This document shows positions 39,401-52,871 of a stretch of DNA of 64,000 bases, piece after piece. Location of the stretch: assembly GCA_015657535.1 (NCBI GenBank), contig JADHZB010002101.1:52440-116439 (forward strand), written 5' to 3'. Position 1 is the first letter of the stretch; each line of letters opens with the position of its first letter. Made by a program: the position numbers and the translations under genes. Below the pieces are notes generated by a model that saw only the letters and a list, made by a program, of their open reading frames with translations, searched no databases and was not told the origin of the DNA. Source of the DNA: Nephromyces sp. MM_2019. Taxonomy: Eukaryota > Apicomplexa > Aconoidasida > Nephromycida.

Positions 39401-41760
39401 GATACTGTAGTCAAGCGCCCCTTTTATCCTGAGTCGACTCGGTAATCGTAATAATTCTGAAAGATTCATGATAAATATTTTATGTATGCTGCAACCAATT
39501 TCAATTTTGGAAGGTAGAAAGGCATGCCTGAATCTTATTATCCGTGCTGCTTGGCGGGCAGCATATCGCACCTACTAGTTGTCACTGAAAATTCAGCTTC
39601 TCAAGGGGTATACTGCTTCTTTGGTTTCAGCACTATAAGATTCCCAGTATCATTTATCTTGAAATGCGAACTCAGTGATATTTGTGCATCCAAAAGCTAT
39701 CACAGGAACAAACGACAAGTGCTTTTTCAGCTGCCAGTATGCTATCGATAAACTCAAAGACGAACAAGCAAGCACAGCGGGAACTAAGTGATTCGTAGTC
39801 CGGGGGACAGCGAAACGTTTAAGCAACTATATAATTACTTTTACGGATAAGCCTAAACCGAGGGAGGAGGTAAGCGTTCGGCCGCCAGCAAGGCTCGAAA
39901 AAACACCACAAACAACCGCTTAAAAATTGCGCTGTATAGACAGTGACTGCCGGCTCACAAGCACACATTAGCAGCCAAGAAGAAAGCCAAAAATTATTTG
40001 TCACAAAAAGGTCATTAGACCCACACTTTTTGCCCAATCATATAATGGAAGCACCACGCTCTTTGACATGAGAGAGATAATCAGATTTCACTATAAAATA
40101 GCTAGTTCAAAATTAAGCGCTCTCAGCGCAATAGTTCAATCATCACATTCGCTTGAATAAGTAGTAACTAACACTACAGTTAATATTCTTTTCTCCCCGC
40201 CTCAACGCTGGTAGTGCCATAAATGTGCAGTTCCGGTATACATGTCTGCCTTAATGCATTGCACGCCCACCATCGAAGAGTCCCATGCGTAGTGTCATAT
40301 AGTTCATTATACTATTTGTGAACTCAGCTAACAATGGTTTCATTTCCGGCAATGTCATATATTCTCCTTCCAGAAATTTAACATATTCTACTCCTAATAA
40401 ACAGGATCATATATAGCTGAATAGTATATCAATATCCCAGAAGGATTCAAGTCGCAAAATTTTTTAGTAACAAATAGCTCAATGTTACTTTCAACTTTCC
40501 AAATATTAGCGATAGTAGTATTTTATTGCACAAATGTTGCGAAAGCATCAGGCCATCTCATGACGCCCCACCAGAAGAAAAAGGAGTCAAGTAACTAACA
40601 ACATATTTCGATGACCAAAAACGGCATTGGAGCACGCAAATTTTTTCAGGCAAGCAGGGAAGCCAAATTCTAGGTAAAGCCGCAACACCGTGTCGAGCTC
40701 TTACACTACGCGATGATTTGAAGTATCACCATTCCAGCGTTGGCAAAAGAGCTCAATTTGAAAGCCATGGTAACTTGGTTGCAATACACGACTGGGGCAC
40801 CAGCAGCAAATCTAAGCAGTTACTTCCAGAGAATAATTCGCATCCTTCATGGAAAAATTCTTAATACTTGTTCAGGGGCTACCAACAAGCTCTCAGATAG
40901 AAGAGCGTATACAAGAGTAATTATATACTTACAGGGCGTCCAGTGGAAAGAAATTTACACACGAAAAAAATAGGCTTGATTCGGAGCAAAAAAAGAGCAC
41001 TGCTCAAAAGCTGCGCACTCAACGAGCCCCTGCAGAGAGAGTTTCTAAGTGCAACATCACATAGAAAATTTCGGTTAAACTAAATTCAAAGGGTTGATTC
41101 AGATGCCATACTCCAGAATATCAACGAGATTACACCTTCGAATGCCCTGAAGGTAAAGCAACGCGTATAACGCAACTATAACGAACATAAATACAAATAT
41201 TGCTATTATAGGATGGCAAAAGCAAGGCAATGGATCATGCTGGTTTTTCAATAAAATTTAGTATTTTCCATCATGCTAACTAAAAAAATTTCAGGGGAAG
41301 AGGTTACTTTGGAACATGTGAAAAGTGGCAGAACTTCGCTGCGTACTTAGAGAACGACAAAAAAGCTTATGTTAGTTTGACAAAAAAATCGGTATTAAAA
41401 ACAGCCTCAGAATAAAATTGCGTATAGGAGAAAAAGTGCTGCACATTCTGGCCCAAAATGAAGATAAGTGAACCCTCGAGGGAAATAGAAAGGGAACGTG
41501 CAAAATTGCCTCTCCATGGCCCGGTATTAATAAAATAGCAACTTATAAAACAGACAAGCAGCTTAGAATAATATTAAATACATAAACTATCAGGTGCATG
41601 AAGAAAACGGAAGGGTGGTAATCAGCCCACACTTCCTATTTGACGCGCCAGAATAAGAGTCTCAAAGTTCTAAATCACTATGAGGACAGCTACGAAAAGC
41701 AACATCAGCAAAGAGTCTATCTAAAAGCACGATTAGGCACATGTTTGGTTACTTCATACC
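33408..41760. other. Long region without a recognisable gene
   Basis: About 8.3 kb between GTP cyclohydrolase I and the P-loop gene. Exon-like pieces on the minus strand include 34447-34589 (ESKMCSVFLGDMAMLYIVD), 37789-37966 between a TTAG acceptor and a GTAAGC donor (CELLVLYHDIHDVVYYRSS), and 38893-39063 starting at an ATG and ending at CAG/GTTATT (SALIIFPKPLFQVHC). Plus-strand ORFs at 36667-36870 and 37476-37844 have no splice support. A less AT-rich patch lies at about 35.4-36.1 kb. None of these pieces could be joined or named, so an unrecognised intron-rich gene may be present. Confidence 0.3.
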
Positions 41761-44700
41761 TTAAATAGAAAGATCCAAACTTAATTTAGGCTGTACTTTG
41801 AGTATTGAGGGTGCACTACCGTCGTGTCTCGCTTCAATAGAATCTCTATCATTGGCATACCTATAAAATAAGCAACGCTTGTATTCATGCAAAAACTTTT
41901 TGAAAAAGAAAAATTCACACATACCCAAGAGTAAGAGTGAAGGGTCCAGCTGAATAATTTGCAAAACCTTGTAGATTTCCGTATCCTCTTCCACGTATCA
42001 TTCCGGTCAAACCACATTTGAGCTGAATCCCCTTTTGAGATTTTGAATCGTTAGCTTCAGAAGTACCAAAAAGCTTCAGTATCTCCTTCACCGTACCCCG
42101 ATTCTGAATTTATATTAACAAAAACGAGGAGACTTAATGTATAAAAAGCACTATCAGGCTTCATGTATGCGCCAGCAATAAGCGAAAATATCGGTGATTA
42201 GCATAAGCCTTGTCATTACCTACCTATAGAAGTGCACTAATTTGACAATAGTAACAACTTACCGAAGCTTCCATAAGGTTAGTAGAATATAAACTAATTC
42301 ATGAGTCATCTATAGAGCAAAAAAAGTGAACTATAGTGTGCTTCGTCAAGCGTGTATTTCTAGATTAGTTACTGATTGACTTAAGCATTACTCCAAAGAA
42401 ATGGTCCAGGTAGCAAAATAGCAATGACCTATAAGTCGTTGATGTTTCTTAAACTTGATAAAATTTTGAATCTCGATGTTATGCTTATTAAATAAGACAA
42501 AAATAAGTGCCTGTAGCTTAATTTGATTCCGCAACCCTTGATTTTTTGAAGATAATTATGAAAAGTTAATACTCTACAGCGCTGTCAATTTGCAAGCAAT
42601 ATTATGCAATGCATAAAAAAATACCTCTATATGCCCACTGAAGTACTTCTAACTGCTTCTATATCTTCAATGGAGATAACAGAATACTATCTACACCCAT
42701 TACTTCCAATCGGCTAAATTATAAAGATATTTTTCAGGAAGTTCAGTCCGAGCGGATACATCAAGCACAATAAGCATATCCCATTCATATCGCAATTAAT
42801 AGGGAAGCAACTTAGGGGCTGATAATCTATTTGTTAAATAAAGGTACATTCGACCTGCTATGTTCGGCACCAGCAATATAAAAATTGAGGTAAGCAAAAT
42901 TACCTTAAGTTGAGCAACAGGAGACGCGGTAAAATTTTCGGCATACTTAATCATTCCTTCGGCTATCTCTGACGATAGCCTCGTGATCATGATTTGAGCA
43001 TCCTTCCCCAAGTTTGCAAGCTCTCTCAAGGCTTCGACAGCAGCTAATAATTCTCTCAGATTCTGGTAAACATTAAAAATTTCAGTTATATAAAAGATAC
43101 TTAACGTGATAGTAACCTTGTAATACCTTTTGGATGACCATCACTTTCTTTTTTTCGTATACCGAGGGTTGTTTATTTATTATCTGGAGTAAGCTCAACC
43201 TTAGCTTGGCTTGATATTTTCTCTCCAGAAGTATGAGGCTTCTGCAAAGATATAGATGAGGTGGTAAATGTTAAAAAGTAGCTAAACGCAGTAATTTTGT
43301 GAAATTAAATTACCTCATAACCATATTCATCACAAATGCTTCATTTAGATTCCTGGCGAAGACTTCAACGCTTGAGATTGAATCCGATCCCTGAATAAAA
43401 CTAGGCCAAAAAATGAAAAAGAATTTTTCTGACAGACATAACTGCTGGCACTTACCGAGATAGGAACCTTCAAAACATTATACTGATCCACCAAACGGGA
43501 AAGGACGCCATTGAACTGCTCCATACTTGCAAGGCAGGAATTCAAGTTTAGAAAATCCTTCCGCCGCAAGATCTCATAATCCTAACAAAAACAATGGTGC
43601 TCATTTCTGTTAGTAACTTCTTAATTATATCTTTAATGAGGAAACATTCACCTTGAACAGTTGAAATAATTTGTTCTCCAAGCTTCTACCAACTGAATTG
43701 CTATAGCGCTCAGAGTCTTTTAAGATATATAGTCTTGGGGTGACTACAGATGGTAGCGTATCCACGTCTGCAAGTAGTAATAGAAGTTTTCAACAGTGAC
43801 TTGCATTAAAAACGTAGTTCCATTTATTAAAGACAGTAAATACAGTTGTAAATAATTCAGAATTTGAATACCTGAAGGTATTTCTGCACTAGACTCTTTT
43901 AATGGGTGCTTATTGGTATCCGAAGCTATTTCACTTTCATTTTTGAGAAAGTTAGAAATACTCTTCAATGTATCAAGAATTTCATCATGGTTCTTAACTG
44001 GGTTTACTTTGACTTCAATTTTCTGCTGAGCTTGATCATCAAAAATATTATCTCGAATATGTTTCTTTAAGAGGTCTATTTCGTGCAGTGTTTTCTTGCT
44101 GCCCTAAAAAAATATTGTAAAAAAAGTAAAATTTTAAAAACTGTGTATGCGAATCTTATAAATAGCCCTAAAAAAAGATAGCATAAATATCGCACCATAA
44201 CCCAAAGGAATACTCTTATATTGTTTTTCCGAATAGTTTCAGACAAAACTTTCGAGCTCAACGATTTGAGGATATTATTGTAGTACTCAGCGAGCTGCAC
44301 TCTGTCTCCCACGATTTCTAGCTCTTCTTCAGCAACAGGTATGACAACACAGCCTGTTAAATTTAGTATATCATTCACTAAAGACATGGGACTGGTGTCT
44401 GAGTCCAAATTAGGAGCAAAATTAAAGTTTCGAGATGAATCCAACTTTAGAGAGCCTTCCGGCTTTGACGTATTGAGCTCATGAAGCCTTTGGGATCGAG
44501 CTACGGGGATATCGATCCCACAAACAAGCTGCGGAATGCTGGGACCGCCTTTTGCGAAAGAGTAGGTAGCGACTGTAGAGCATACAGAATAATAAATTGA
44601 ATTCAATCCTTGAGCCCAGGGTAAAAACATCTTGCTTTCTTTAATATTAAAGAAGTTTCATTACATTTGAAATTACTAACTTGCAGAAAATTTTGTTGAA

Positions 44701-45619
44701 AGGTCACTCGGAGCAAAATGATGTCCGTGCAGTAGCCGCTGTAACGCATGCGTTTTCCCCCTTCCTATACTGCCTATAACTGTTAGAGCACGCATATGCG
44801 TTTTTTGGCACCGGTGAGTAAGCGCATCGATCTCCTTTCTAGACGCCTTTATATCATCACCCTAAATATAAAAAAGCAGGCATAGATAAGGAAAACGCCG
44901 GTATAACAAGAACGATGGGGTTGGTGATATTTTTAAAAAGATATACAAAAAATTCTATCATTTCTGGTGATTTCAGGTAAAAAAAAAGAGGCATCTGCAA
45001 AAAGTAAACCCCCCGAAAACCTTACCCAGCGGATAGTACCCGAGGTTAAATCACTAGGAACCTGTAAAATAAGACGAAATAACTGCAAAATAAGTCCTTC
45101 ACTGCATGCTCAAAGCCTCGCTAGCTTCACAGCAGCCAAGCATTAACTAGTGAGAAACATTGCGTCCATTCTGTAAGCGTCATAAAAAACAGACAAAGTT
45201 CTTTTAGCACATTCTCAGAACAGAATTAAACATTGTACATAAAAATACGCTGAAGAGCCACGTGAAAATTAGCTGTTGAAAACGAAAAGGGAACTAGATA
45301 AGCGAAAGCAAAAGAATCCCAACAATCAAAAGAAGCATAAGAGAGTCTGTAGAAAAGCCATGTCGGTAACTTGATTTACGGCACCTCACTACCCATCTTC
45401 AATAATGAGATATTATCAGCAAACTGCATAATTATGCAAATATGAAGCTAGTCTGATGAGAGTTACCTTAGTGACGTTGCCATTTGTATACAAAAGTAGG
45501 CTGAGCAAAATATATATGAAAACATATGCTAGGGGTATCCCTCCCCGTGATATCCAGCAGGGATTCAGTAAGCATAAGCCGCTTCTTGAGTTAGAGTTGA
45601 GGCACATACTGCTAGCCAT
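41761..45619 (-). CDS. Membrane-anchored or secreted P-loop protein, GBP-like
   Basis: Twelve exons (45467-45619, 45026-45061, 44681-44861, 44214-44638, 43872-44103, 43652-43767, 43456-43581, 43314-43390, 43127-43241, 42904-43062, 41925-42103, 41761-41860) join in consistent phase to 632 residues. Exon 1 ends with a strong hydrophobic segment (LAYVFIYILLSLLLY), a signal peptide or anchor, so the rest would lie in the secretory lumen or outside. Exon 3 carries a Walker A motif, GSIGRGKT (residues 93-100), followed by KSKMFLPWAQ, reminiscent of the KGIW-W motif of guanylate-binding proteins. TPRLYILKDSE (about residues 352-362) sits where GBPs have their RD base-recognition motif. A helical region follows (LRELLAAVEALREL). 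The GBP/atlastin switch-2 DxEG motif is not visible, so GTPase activity is uncertain. An alternative 3' end is described in the findings. Confidence 0.65.
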
Positions 45620-48600
45620 GCCAAAATAGACTTGTCAAAATCTCACACAAATTAGCACTCGCAGCATTCGTACAAGAATATTCTTTGAAGGCAATGAATC
45701 CTGGGGGATCACGCATCATACTACTAGCGATTTTATCTTTGCGGGCTGAAGTCCTGGGGAAGTATAAAAAACTTTACATAATTTTTTCTTATAGGCGCGT
45801 TGCTTTTCAGACGCTTTTCCTCAAGAATACTCACATGAAGACCATATCACCATGAAAGCTAGGCCCGTCGAAGAAGCGGTGGAAACATGTTTTGTATCAT
45901 CGGCAGTTGTAACTAATAATTTTGGGAGGCGTCCTATGGTCGGTGGTTATCCACACGTGCGGCGAATACCTGAGCTACAAGCGCGGCGCTGGTACACTGA
46001 AACAGCCCATGTTAGCTTCTGCCAATGCACGTACCAAGTACCATCATCCATGCTTGCTGTTTCATTAGCCTGACAGAAACTAGAGAATAACACAACCCGT
46101 AGAGTAAGGAGTCACCGCTCGTGATTAAGCAAGCAAAACACCATGCTGTTTAGGTTTCTTTCGTAGCTTTTATTACTACTAGTGACTAAATAAGAATGAC
46201 ACATAGGAAAAGTGACCTAATTGCATGTCTAGCCTTAACTATAGTTAAGTCACACCCTGTAAAAGCTAGTTAGCGCTTCTACTTTCAACACACTGACTTC
46301 ACTCAGACCATCGTCGGACTTCGAAGTAGGGCTTAATTGGGACGTCAATCCACTTCATGATGCTTTTATATTTCATCATGATGTTGGTGTTAGAATATTA
46401 TTTGAAGTAAAAAACACCTATCCGCAATTATCCCGAACTCTCGACTGCCAGCTACTGACTAGGGGTCAATTACCCTCTCAATCTAGTTTAAAAGCTTGCT
46501 ATATAATTTCAAACTACAATTCGATGCTCAGCCGTGCCACTATGTCGGTTGGATATCCACAATTTTCAGCTGCGCACATATACAGTTTCACCTTTTTTTG
46601 ATGCTTTCTTTTATAAGGTCCCGGAAATTGTAATGACGTTAAAAATGGATATTCCGTATGATATTTTGCTATTTTAACAGAACTGGTACTGCATTACTGG
46701 GCATTCACCTTTCCTATCCTTCAAGCTGATTTACTGTTTTAATTAGTCCATGAGGCCCCCCTTACCAAGAGTGCATACATGCTACTCGAACTCCTTACGC
46801 TGAAACTTTCAAGAAAAACTCCATTTTTGAATAGCGGAATAGCAGGCTCCTTTTAGTGCGGCTCTAATCCAAGCAATACTATACTTAGTCTGGCACGCAG
46901 ACATGGAACGCTTCACTTATAGCTGCCAGCCGCATTGCTCTGACATTGCTAGTTTTTACGGGGGATTCGTAGCAATTCCTCCATCCTGGACTGGCCGCTG
47001 TACGCGACCTTAAGTCAGTAAGGTCCTAAAAATGTGTAGTGAGTATATCAATTTCTAACACAGCTCTTACTAATACTACAATTAGTAATTATGAGAGAAT
47101 AAACAAAACAACAGCTAAAATTAGTTTTTGGAAAATTATTTGGACATCACGAAGAAGATTTTTGCAAGATTTCGTCTGACCTCTCAGGACCTATGCCACT
47201 TTTCAGACGAAGAGACGAGGACGCTGGGCAACAACCAACGCACTGCCACATCATATGGCAGGCTCGACTTTGCAGCTCACGTCACAGCGCACCCAAGGCA
47301 GCGGGTTTTTGCCACTATTAGTTTTCGCTCGTTCATCCTTTTTCGGTTCATTGACCGTGCTTCAGCAAGAAGCTAACCAAAAAGCTAGCTTGGTAACGGG
47401 TTTAACTTTTCATCAAGCTGAAGCGCAAAACCCACCCCAACGAAGCCACCGGTGCCATAGTCACTGCGAGGTAAGATACTAAATACGATAATTGAGCTTC
47501 TCGTATCTAAATTCCATCAATTTCCAGGGCACGGCCTGACATCACAATTCTAGCTTACGAGGTAGCGAGGTTCTATAGTCGTACGAATGGAGTGAAAAAA
47601 GCATTGAAACTGCCTAGAATCAGGCTTTTAGGCAGCCATAACCCGAAGCAGCTTCGCAGACCGAACAAGATTCGGTGGCCTTACAGCTAGAATCGTACTC
47701 GCGAAAATACAAAGCGTTTCAAGCACATCGATACTACCGAAAAGCTTCCACCAAATACAGGTAGCCTTTGTGGACGCACAGTTTGCAATAATTAAGAACC
47801 CGCCTTTGCCGTCAAAACGGTTTATGCGCACGACGGTGAAGCAGTCGGATGTATCAAGACGAGGCAGGCTGAGAACTCCCAGCAGCCCGTTTCGCATGCG
47901 CAAAGCCATTTTCGAGCAAGCAAATGGCCGCGTGGAAGTTTCACCTCGAATTTAACGACAAAGTGATAAGAAACCTAAGACATGAACGCAACTTATCCGA
48001 TTAGAACCACTGTGCGCATGCATTCTCGGCTTTTCATGTCCCAAGAACCATATGCAATTAAATCAAAGAAATAATTTGTTCTATACAGCAAAGACGTGCA
48101 ACACACACTCAGAATACACACGCTTGCCCCCCCATTGCGAAATGCATGAACAAGCAAATATTTCAAAACTATTCACTTCTGCAACACGCCGCAGGTTCAT
48201 AGGGAAAATATGAGGCGGGAGGCGTATCACCGAGCCTAAATTCCACGATACCCACTGCTGTACAAAATTAAGATCTGGACTTTGACCACTTCAACCAGAA
48301 AGTAAATGGCTCAAATAGATCTCAGGATAGATTAAGCCTCACAAGAGCACAAACTTTAAGCGGGAAATCAGCAGCACAACAGGGAATCACATCATGCTTT
48401 GCAGGTTCGCTGAACCAACTTTTGAACTCAACGACTACTACAAAATGCATAACGCGTCATCGCATAGCCCTCGTGAGTACCATAAATACCCATATAATGC
48501 AGGGAACCCGTAGTTGTAGTTTCTTTCGTAAACGAAATAAAGCTCTTGCTCAAAGTTTAAGCCAAGTCAAATACGTTCGCATTAGCAGGAAGCATATCAA

Positions 48601-49667
48601 GACAATTCGAGAGTACTTCACACATTAAAATTCACTTTAACTGGTGTAACATGCAATTACGGCATAAAACAAACACTTGCACTTCATTTCTCCAAAATTC
48701 TCTTACTAATACATGAAATTAACTTCTTTAGCGAAAGTAACTGATTGCTCCGGCAATGATTTTACATTTCTAACTGTAAAGAGTTAACATATAAAGTCAC
48801 TTTTAAATTACAAAACCACAATTTTACCCTGGTTAAAACAACCTTCGGTACATAGCAAAAAACTACGTTCATAAAGCATACATTACAAGATCGAACACAG
48901 CAAAAAGGCCATGTTTTATCTAGTTTCACTTTAAAACAATCAAAACGAGAGTAAACCAAAAGACAAGATGAACACCAAAGCTTCTATTGAGTAGTCCGAT
49001 CATAAGAAAGCCATAAAAAAGCTCCTGCATATTTTCCAGTTTTGGCTACCCTGGTAAATCATTTCTAAAGCTTCGTATTACATCAAAAACATGGTAAAAT
49101 ACCCGATAAAAACACATAAAATCATAGCACCGCATACAGAAACAGCAGAACCTAAACCTCCAGCATGTTTAAGCTATAATAAATTGGTGCCACAGCAGCA
49201 CATATCCTTTCCCGCGAAAAAGGTGACAAAAACTTTCAATACATCTTACTGGGCGAAGAACATTTTCGAAACGAGTTGAGGTTTGAACTGCTTTTACAAA
49301 CTTACTAGTTCACATATTTATCACTTGCAAAAAATCAGGAGAAAGCGACGCCATTGATGGTAAAAACATACTCTACGTGGCATCCAAAGACAGATTAACT
49401 TAGCATGCATATGAATCTAAACTCCAATTTCTCACATCAGTGACAACTGGATTTTCGATAGTGCCAAAGCTTTCAGGTCCAAACAATGACAGGAATACTT
49501 GTGTGAAAATGAAACCACGGGTAATACACTCGTATCCGTCAATCAATGGATCATTCCTCTAGGGGCACCTTGAAAAAGTCACGTCTTGTAAATTTTTGAA
49601 GAAACCGCTTACAGCAGATCCTTGCAAATGGCTTTTCTTTAGGTCAAGAAAGCACGCATAGTCATTC
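45620..49667. other. Region without a confirmed gene
   Basis: About 4 kb between the 5' end of the P-loop gene and the 3' end of the alcohol dehydrogenase. The best ORF is minus-strand 47628-47909, 93 codons from a true ATG (LRMRNGLLGVLSLPRLD, later FLIIANCASTKAT). It could be a small gene, or a first exon ending at an internal GTATTT, but no family is recognised. Plus-strand ORFs at 45852-46073 and 49091-49279 also begin with ATG but have no support. The rest is AT-rich with nothing identified. Confidence 0.3.
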
Positions 49668-51374
49668 TCACAAGCGCAATACAACACGTCCGGTTATCTT
49701 TCCGTCTTTCAATTTATGCAGCACATCATTCACCTCTGAAAAAGGTCGCAAATCGACACTGCATTTCACGTTGCCAAGGGCAGCAATATCTAACGCCTCC
49801 TGTAAATCCAGTAAAGGAATTTTATGAGAAAACTGCATATTGTGGATAATTCAAGTTAAATTACACTCAAGTCCAGTTAGTGAATTTCACGGAAAAAATG
49901 CCTAGTATGGAAATTTAAAGTCAAACACCAATTACCTGCAAATCCTGTCTCGATCCTACGATTGAACCTCGAATAGTTAAACCCTTAATGACAACCAAGG
50001 CAGTATCAAACTCAGTTTTCCAAGATGGAATAGCCACTTGTACTATGCATCCACCAGATCTAGTATATTTAACAGCGTGATTCATGGATTCCTCATATGG
50101 AGCAAGGAGGATTGCTACATGCGCGCCTTCTGTGGTGACTTCCATAACCTGAATAGTTTGAGAATGACGTAGGATTTGCAATTTTTCAAAAAAGCCTGAA
50201 TCATCCCCTAGAGAATCACGCGATAACCTCACCTTCTTAACAACATCGTCAGTGAAAGCATCAATGGCCACGTCACAACCCATGGAATATAGGAAATCAT
50301 TTTTACCCACATCTAAAGAAAACAAAGGAAATATGCGCGGCATTAACTCTCGGTTATTTCATGCAAGCAAAGAAAAAATATATGTTGTAGATTACCTATG
50401 CCAATAGTTCTGAGGCCCATAATTTTTGCGTATTGAATTGCCAAATGGCCCAGTCCACCAGCAGCTCCAGTTATTGCGCACCACTGACCTAGCCTTCCTC
50501 CACTATTTTTTAAAGCCTTTAAAAAGTGAAAGAAAAATTGCTTTACTCTTTGACTATTCAGTTATTCTAAAAAAATACCTACCGCATAAACAGTCACTCC
50601 AGCACAGCATATCGGCGCAGCCTGTTCATCGCTCAACACATCTGGAACTATGCCAACATAGTCAGCATTTGCAACACAATAATTAGCAAATGATCCATTC
50701 ACATTAAAGCCAGTATTTCTTTGCTGTGCGCAGAGGAATTCACATCCCGCGATACAGTGGGGGCAGCTTCTGCAAGCGTAATGCAGCCATGGAATACAGA
50801 CACGATCTCCAACTTTAAGTCTTGTAACGGCTTCTCCCAGCTCCACGACTTTACCTACACCTGAAAAAAAATGTAAATTACAAACAAACCATGTGGAACA
50901 CTATAAGAGACGAAAGATGCTTCCAAGTAATTGAAACTTAACATTTTTTGAAGGCAACTTTTCAACGTTAATGCTTTCCGCAATGCTAAATTTTGATGCC
51001 ATATCAACTGAGAGCTTAATTTGTCAGTGGTAAAACCTGCTGGTATAATTAAAAGGCGTAGCAGCAGCGTCTTAGCATTAAGCAGGAAACGGATTGAGCA
51101 TCTAAATACTCAAATTGCTGCGCTATCAGAAGATAGAATAATTTTCCTGCTTACCTTCGTGGCCTGGAGTGCGCGGTAGAGCGTTATTAGCGCCCCAATC
51201 ATCTTCTTGCACGTGCAGATCTGTGTGGCAAACACCACAAACATCGATCTTTACCAGAGCGTCATATTTTCCCGGTCTGGGTATGGGGATCGTATCGATG
51301 CTAAGATCTCTGCGATACTGCACAATACGGGCAGCTATCATGCTGTTCCCCGCTGAAGTACTATGGGATGCCAT
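49668..51374 (-). CDS. Zinc-dependent alcohol dehydrogenase
   Basis: A medium-chain, zinc NAD(P)-dependent alcohol dehydrogenase of the yeast-ADH1/bacterial AdhP type, which interconverts alcohols and aldehydes in the cytosol. Five exons (51155-51374, 50583-50860, 50396-50516, 49936-50312, 49668-49799) join in perfect phase to 375 residues. Catalytic-zinc residues are in CGVCHTDLH (Cys46) and GHEG (His72), with a further Cys in [10 protein letters not shown]. The structural zinc lobe has Cys103, 106, 109 and 117 in [15 protein letters not shown]. The Rossmann nucleotide-binding loop is [17 protein letters not shown] followed by GLRTIGID. The C-terminus [14 protein letters not shown] matches the family's end. 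A stretch around [20 protein letters not shown] is longer than in yeast ADH1. The frame is open upstream to about 51431 without another ATG, and an acceptor-like GCAG precedes the start, so a non-coding first exon is possible. Confidence 0.95.
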
Positions 51375-52530
51375 CACTGCTTTTCCTGCGATATAAAGCG
51401 ATGAATTAATGTGAAACAACTTCGAGGACAACGGATAAAGGAGACCGACACTGGTGAAGACGCATTTATTCAGTTAAAAGACTAGCTGAAAACCATTAAG
51501 CTAATCACTACGAGGCAATTTGGCTGCGGTACCAACTGGAATTGTAACTTCCCTTAAAGAATGCCCATCACCCATGCTGGCAAAACATGAGTCAAAAGTT
51601 TTTGTACCTACGGTTTTCGATGTATGGCGCCACAAACCCTTCAGACAAGCGTAGCGTACCACTGAATACAATATATGCTTGACCTTCTACATGAAACCAA
51701 AAGGAAACCGCGACCAGCAGTCTTACACAGTAACACAATGTTGCCCATTTTAATAAATATCAACACATGAATCTCACCAAAGGTGGATTGAAGGACGCAG
51801 GAATCGAACTTAAATTCGACCTAATAATCTGCAGATGAAGGGTCAAGCGGAGGCAAGAGATGCTGCTATTACTCAGCAAGAGAAATGGCCCGAGTCACTT
51901 GAAAAAAATACCTTGTTTGACTCTTTACCCAAGCGTTCAAAGAATCAAAGTTCGTTAAGAAGTTACCTAAAAAAGACCGCACATGAGGCATACAAGTCAT
52001 CTGTATAAAATTTATTACCTAGCTCGGAATAGCCATGCACAGCCTTTTAAATTTTTATATAAAACAGGCATTAAATATTTTCGTATCCACTGTTGAAATA
52101 GGAGACAAATTCGTCTTTTGTGCTTCGTGCCGACACCAGCACTGAGGGCTATTTTTTCATTACCTCGCAGCTCATACCATGCCGCGCTTCATTGATTAGC
52201 AAACTCATTAATGTATCCTATGCACATACACTCCCCATTAAAGCTGCAATCAAAAAAACCAAGTGCAATACCTCGTAGGTTCGATACAGTGTATTCTTTG
52301 CAAAACGCAAATAGATGTGCTGGCTGTTTGTAAATTTTTATTATGCTTACTTTCAAAACGAAAACAAAATGTTATGCTTTGCTGTGAGGTGTTAGTTGCA
52401 CTAAAATAATCAGTCACTCACGACTTTGTTATCTGTTGAATTTGAACCTACAAAATTTGTCGAAACTAGTTTCAATGACTTAGTGCGGTGCCTTATGATA
52501 ATGCAAACCTCATTGGTTAAAAATTAAGTC

Positions 52531-52604
52531 TGGCGCGGGTGCTATACAGTCAAAAGGCCATTATGGCGCGGGTAGTATACAGTCAAAAGGCCATTATGGC
52601 GCGG
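52531..52604. repeat. 33-bp tandem repeat, 2.2 copies
   Basis: The unit starts TGGCGCGGGT and ends CAGTCAAAAGGCCATTA. Copies begin at 52531, 52564 and, partially, 52597. The first two differ at only one or two bases (GCTATACAGT versus AGTATACAGT), so the duplication is recent or homogenised. Confidence 0.9.
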
Positions 52605-52871
52605 TCAAGGCCAGACTTGAGCAAACAGGTCTCACAACGCCCTTTCATGATAGGAAACTACTCCATGATTAGGGATTTCAGCGCGCGAGGCTACACACTT
52701 GAGAAAAAATAGCAGCTACTTCCTGTGTAGTGTAGGGGTCTATTAGCTAGCCCGCACTTAAGCTTTGTTGCAATAAGGTTCTAACAATTCGAGTTCTTGG
52801 GGAAGTGAGAGCGTGGAGGCGCTGAAATATTGGCGTTGTGCGTGGGAGAGCTTAAGTTAGGGAGAGAAAAC

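Noticed and set aside
41781..41860. FolD-like motif (GMPMIEILLKRDTTVV) in an alternate frame of the last exon of the P-loop gene
   Set aside because: The alternate frame is not phase-compatible with the upstream exon, and the GRSxIVG loop expected before it is absent.
51781..51860. Minus-strand GTTCGATTCC resembling a tRNA B box
   Set aside because: The bases around it do not form a T stem, and no acceptor stem or anticodon arm could be folded.
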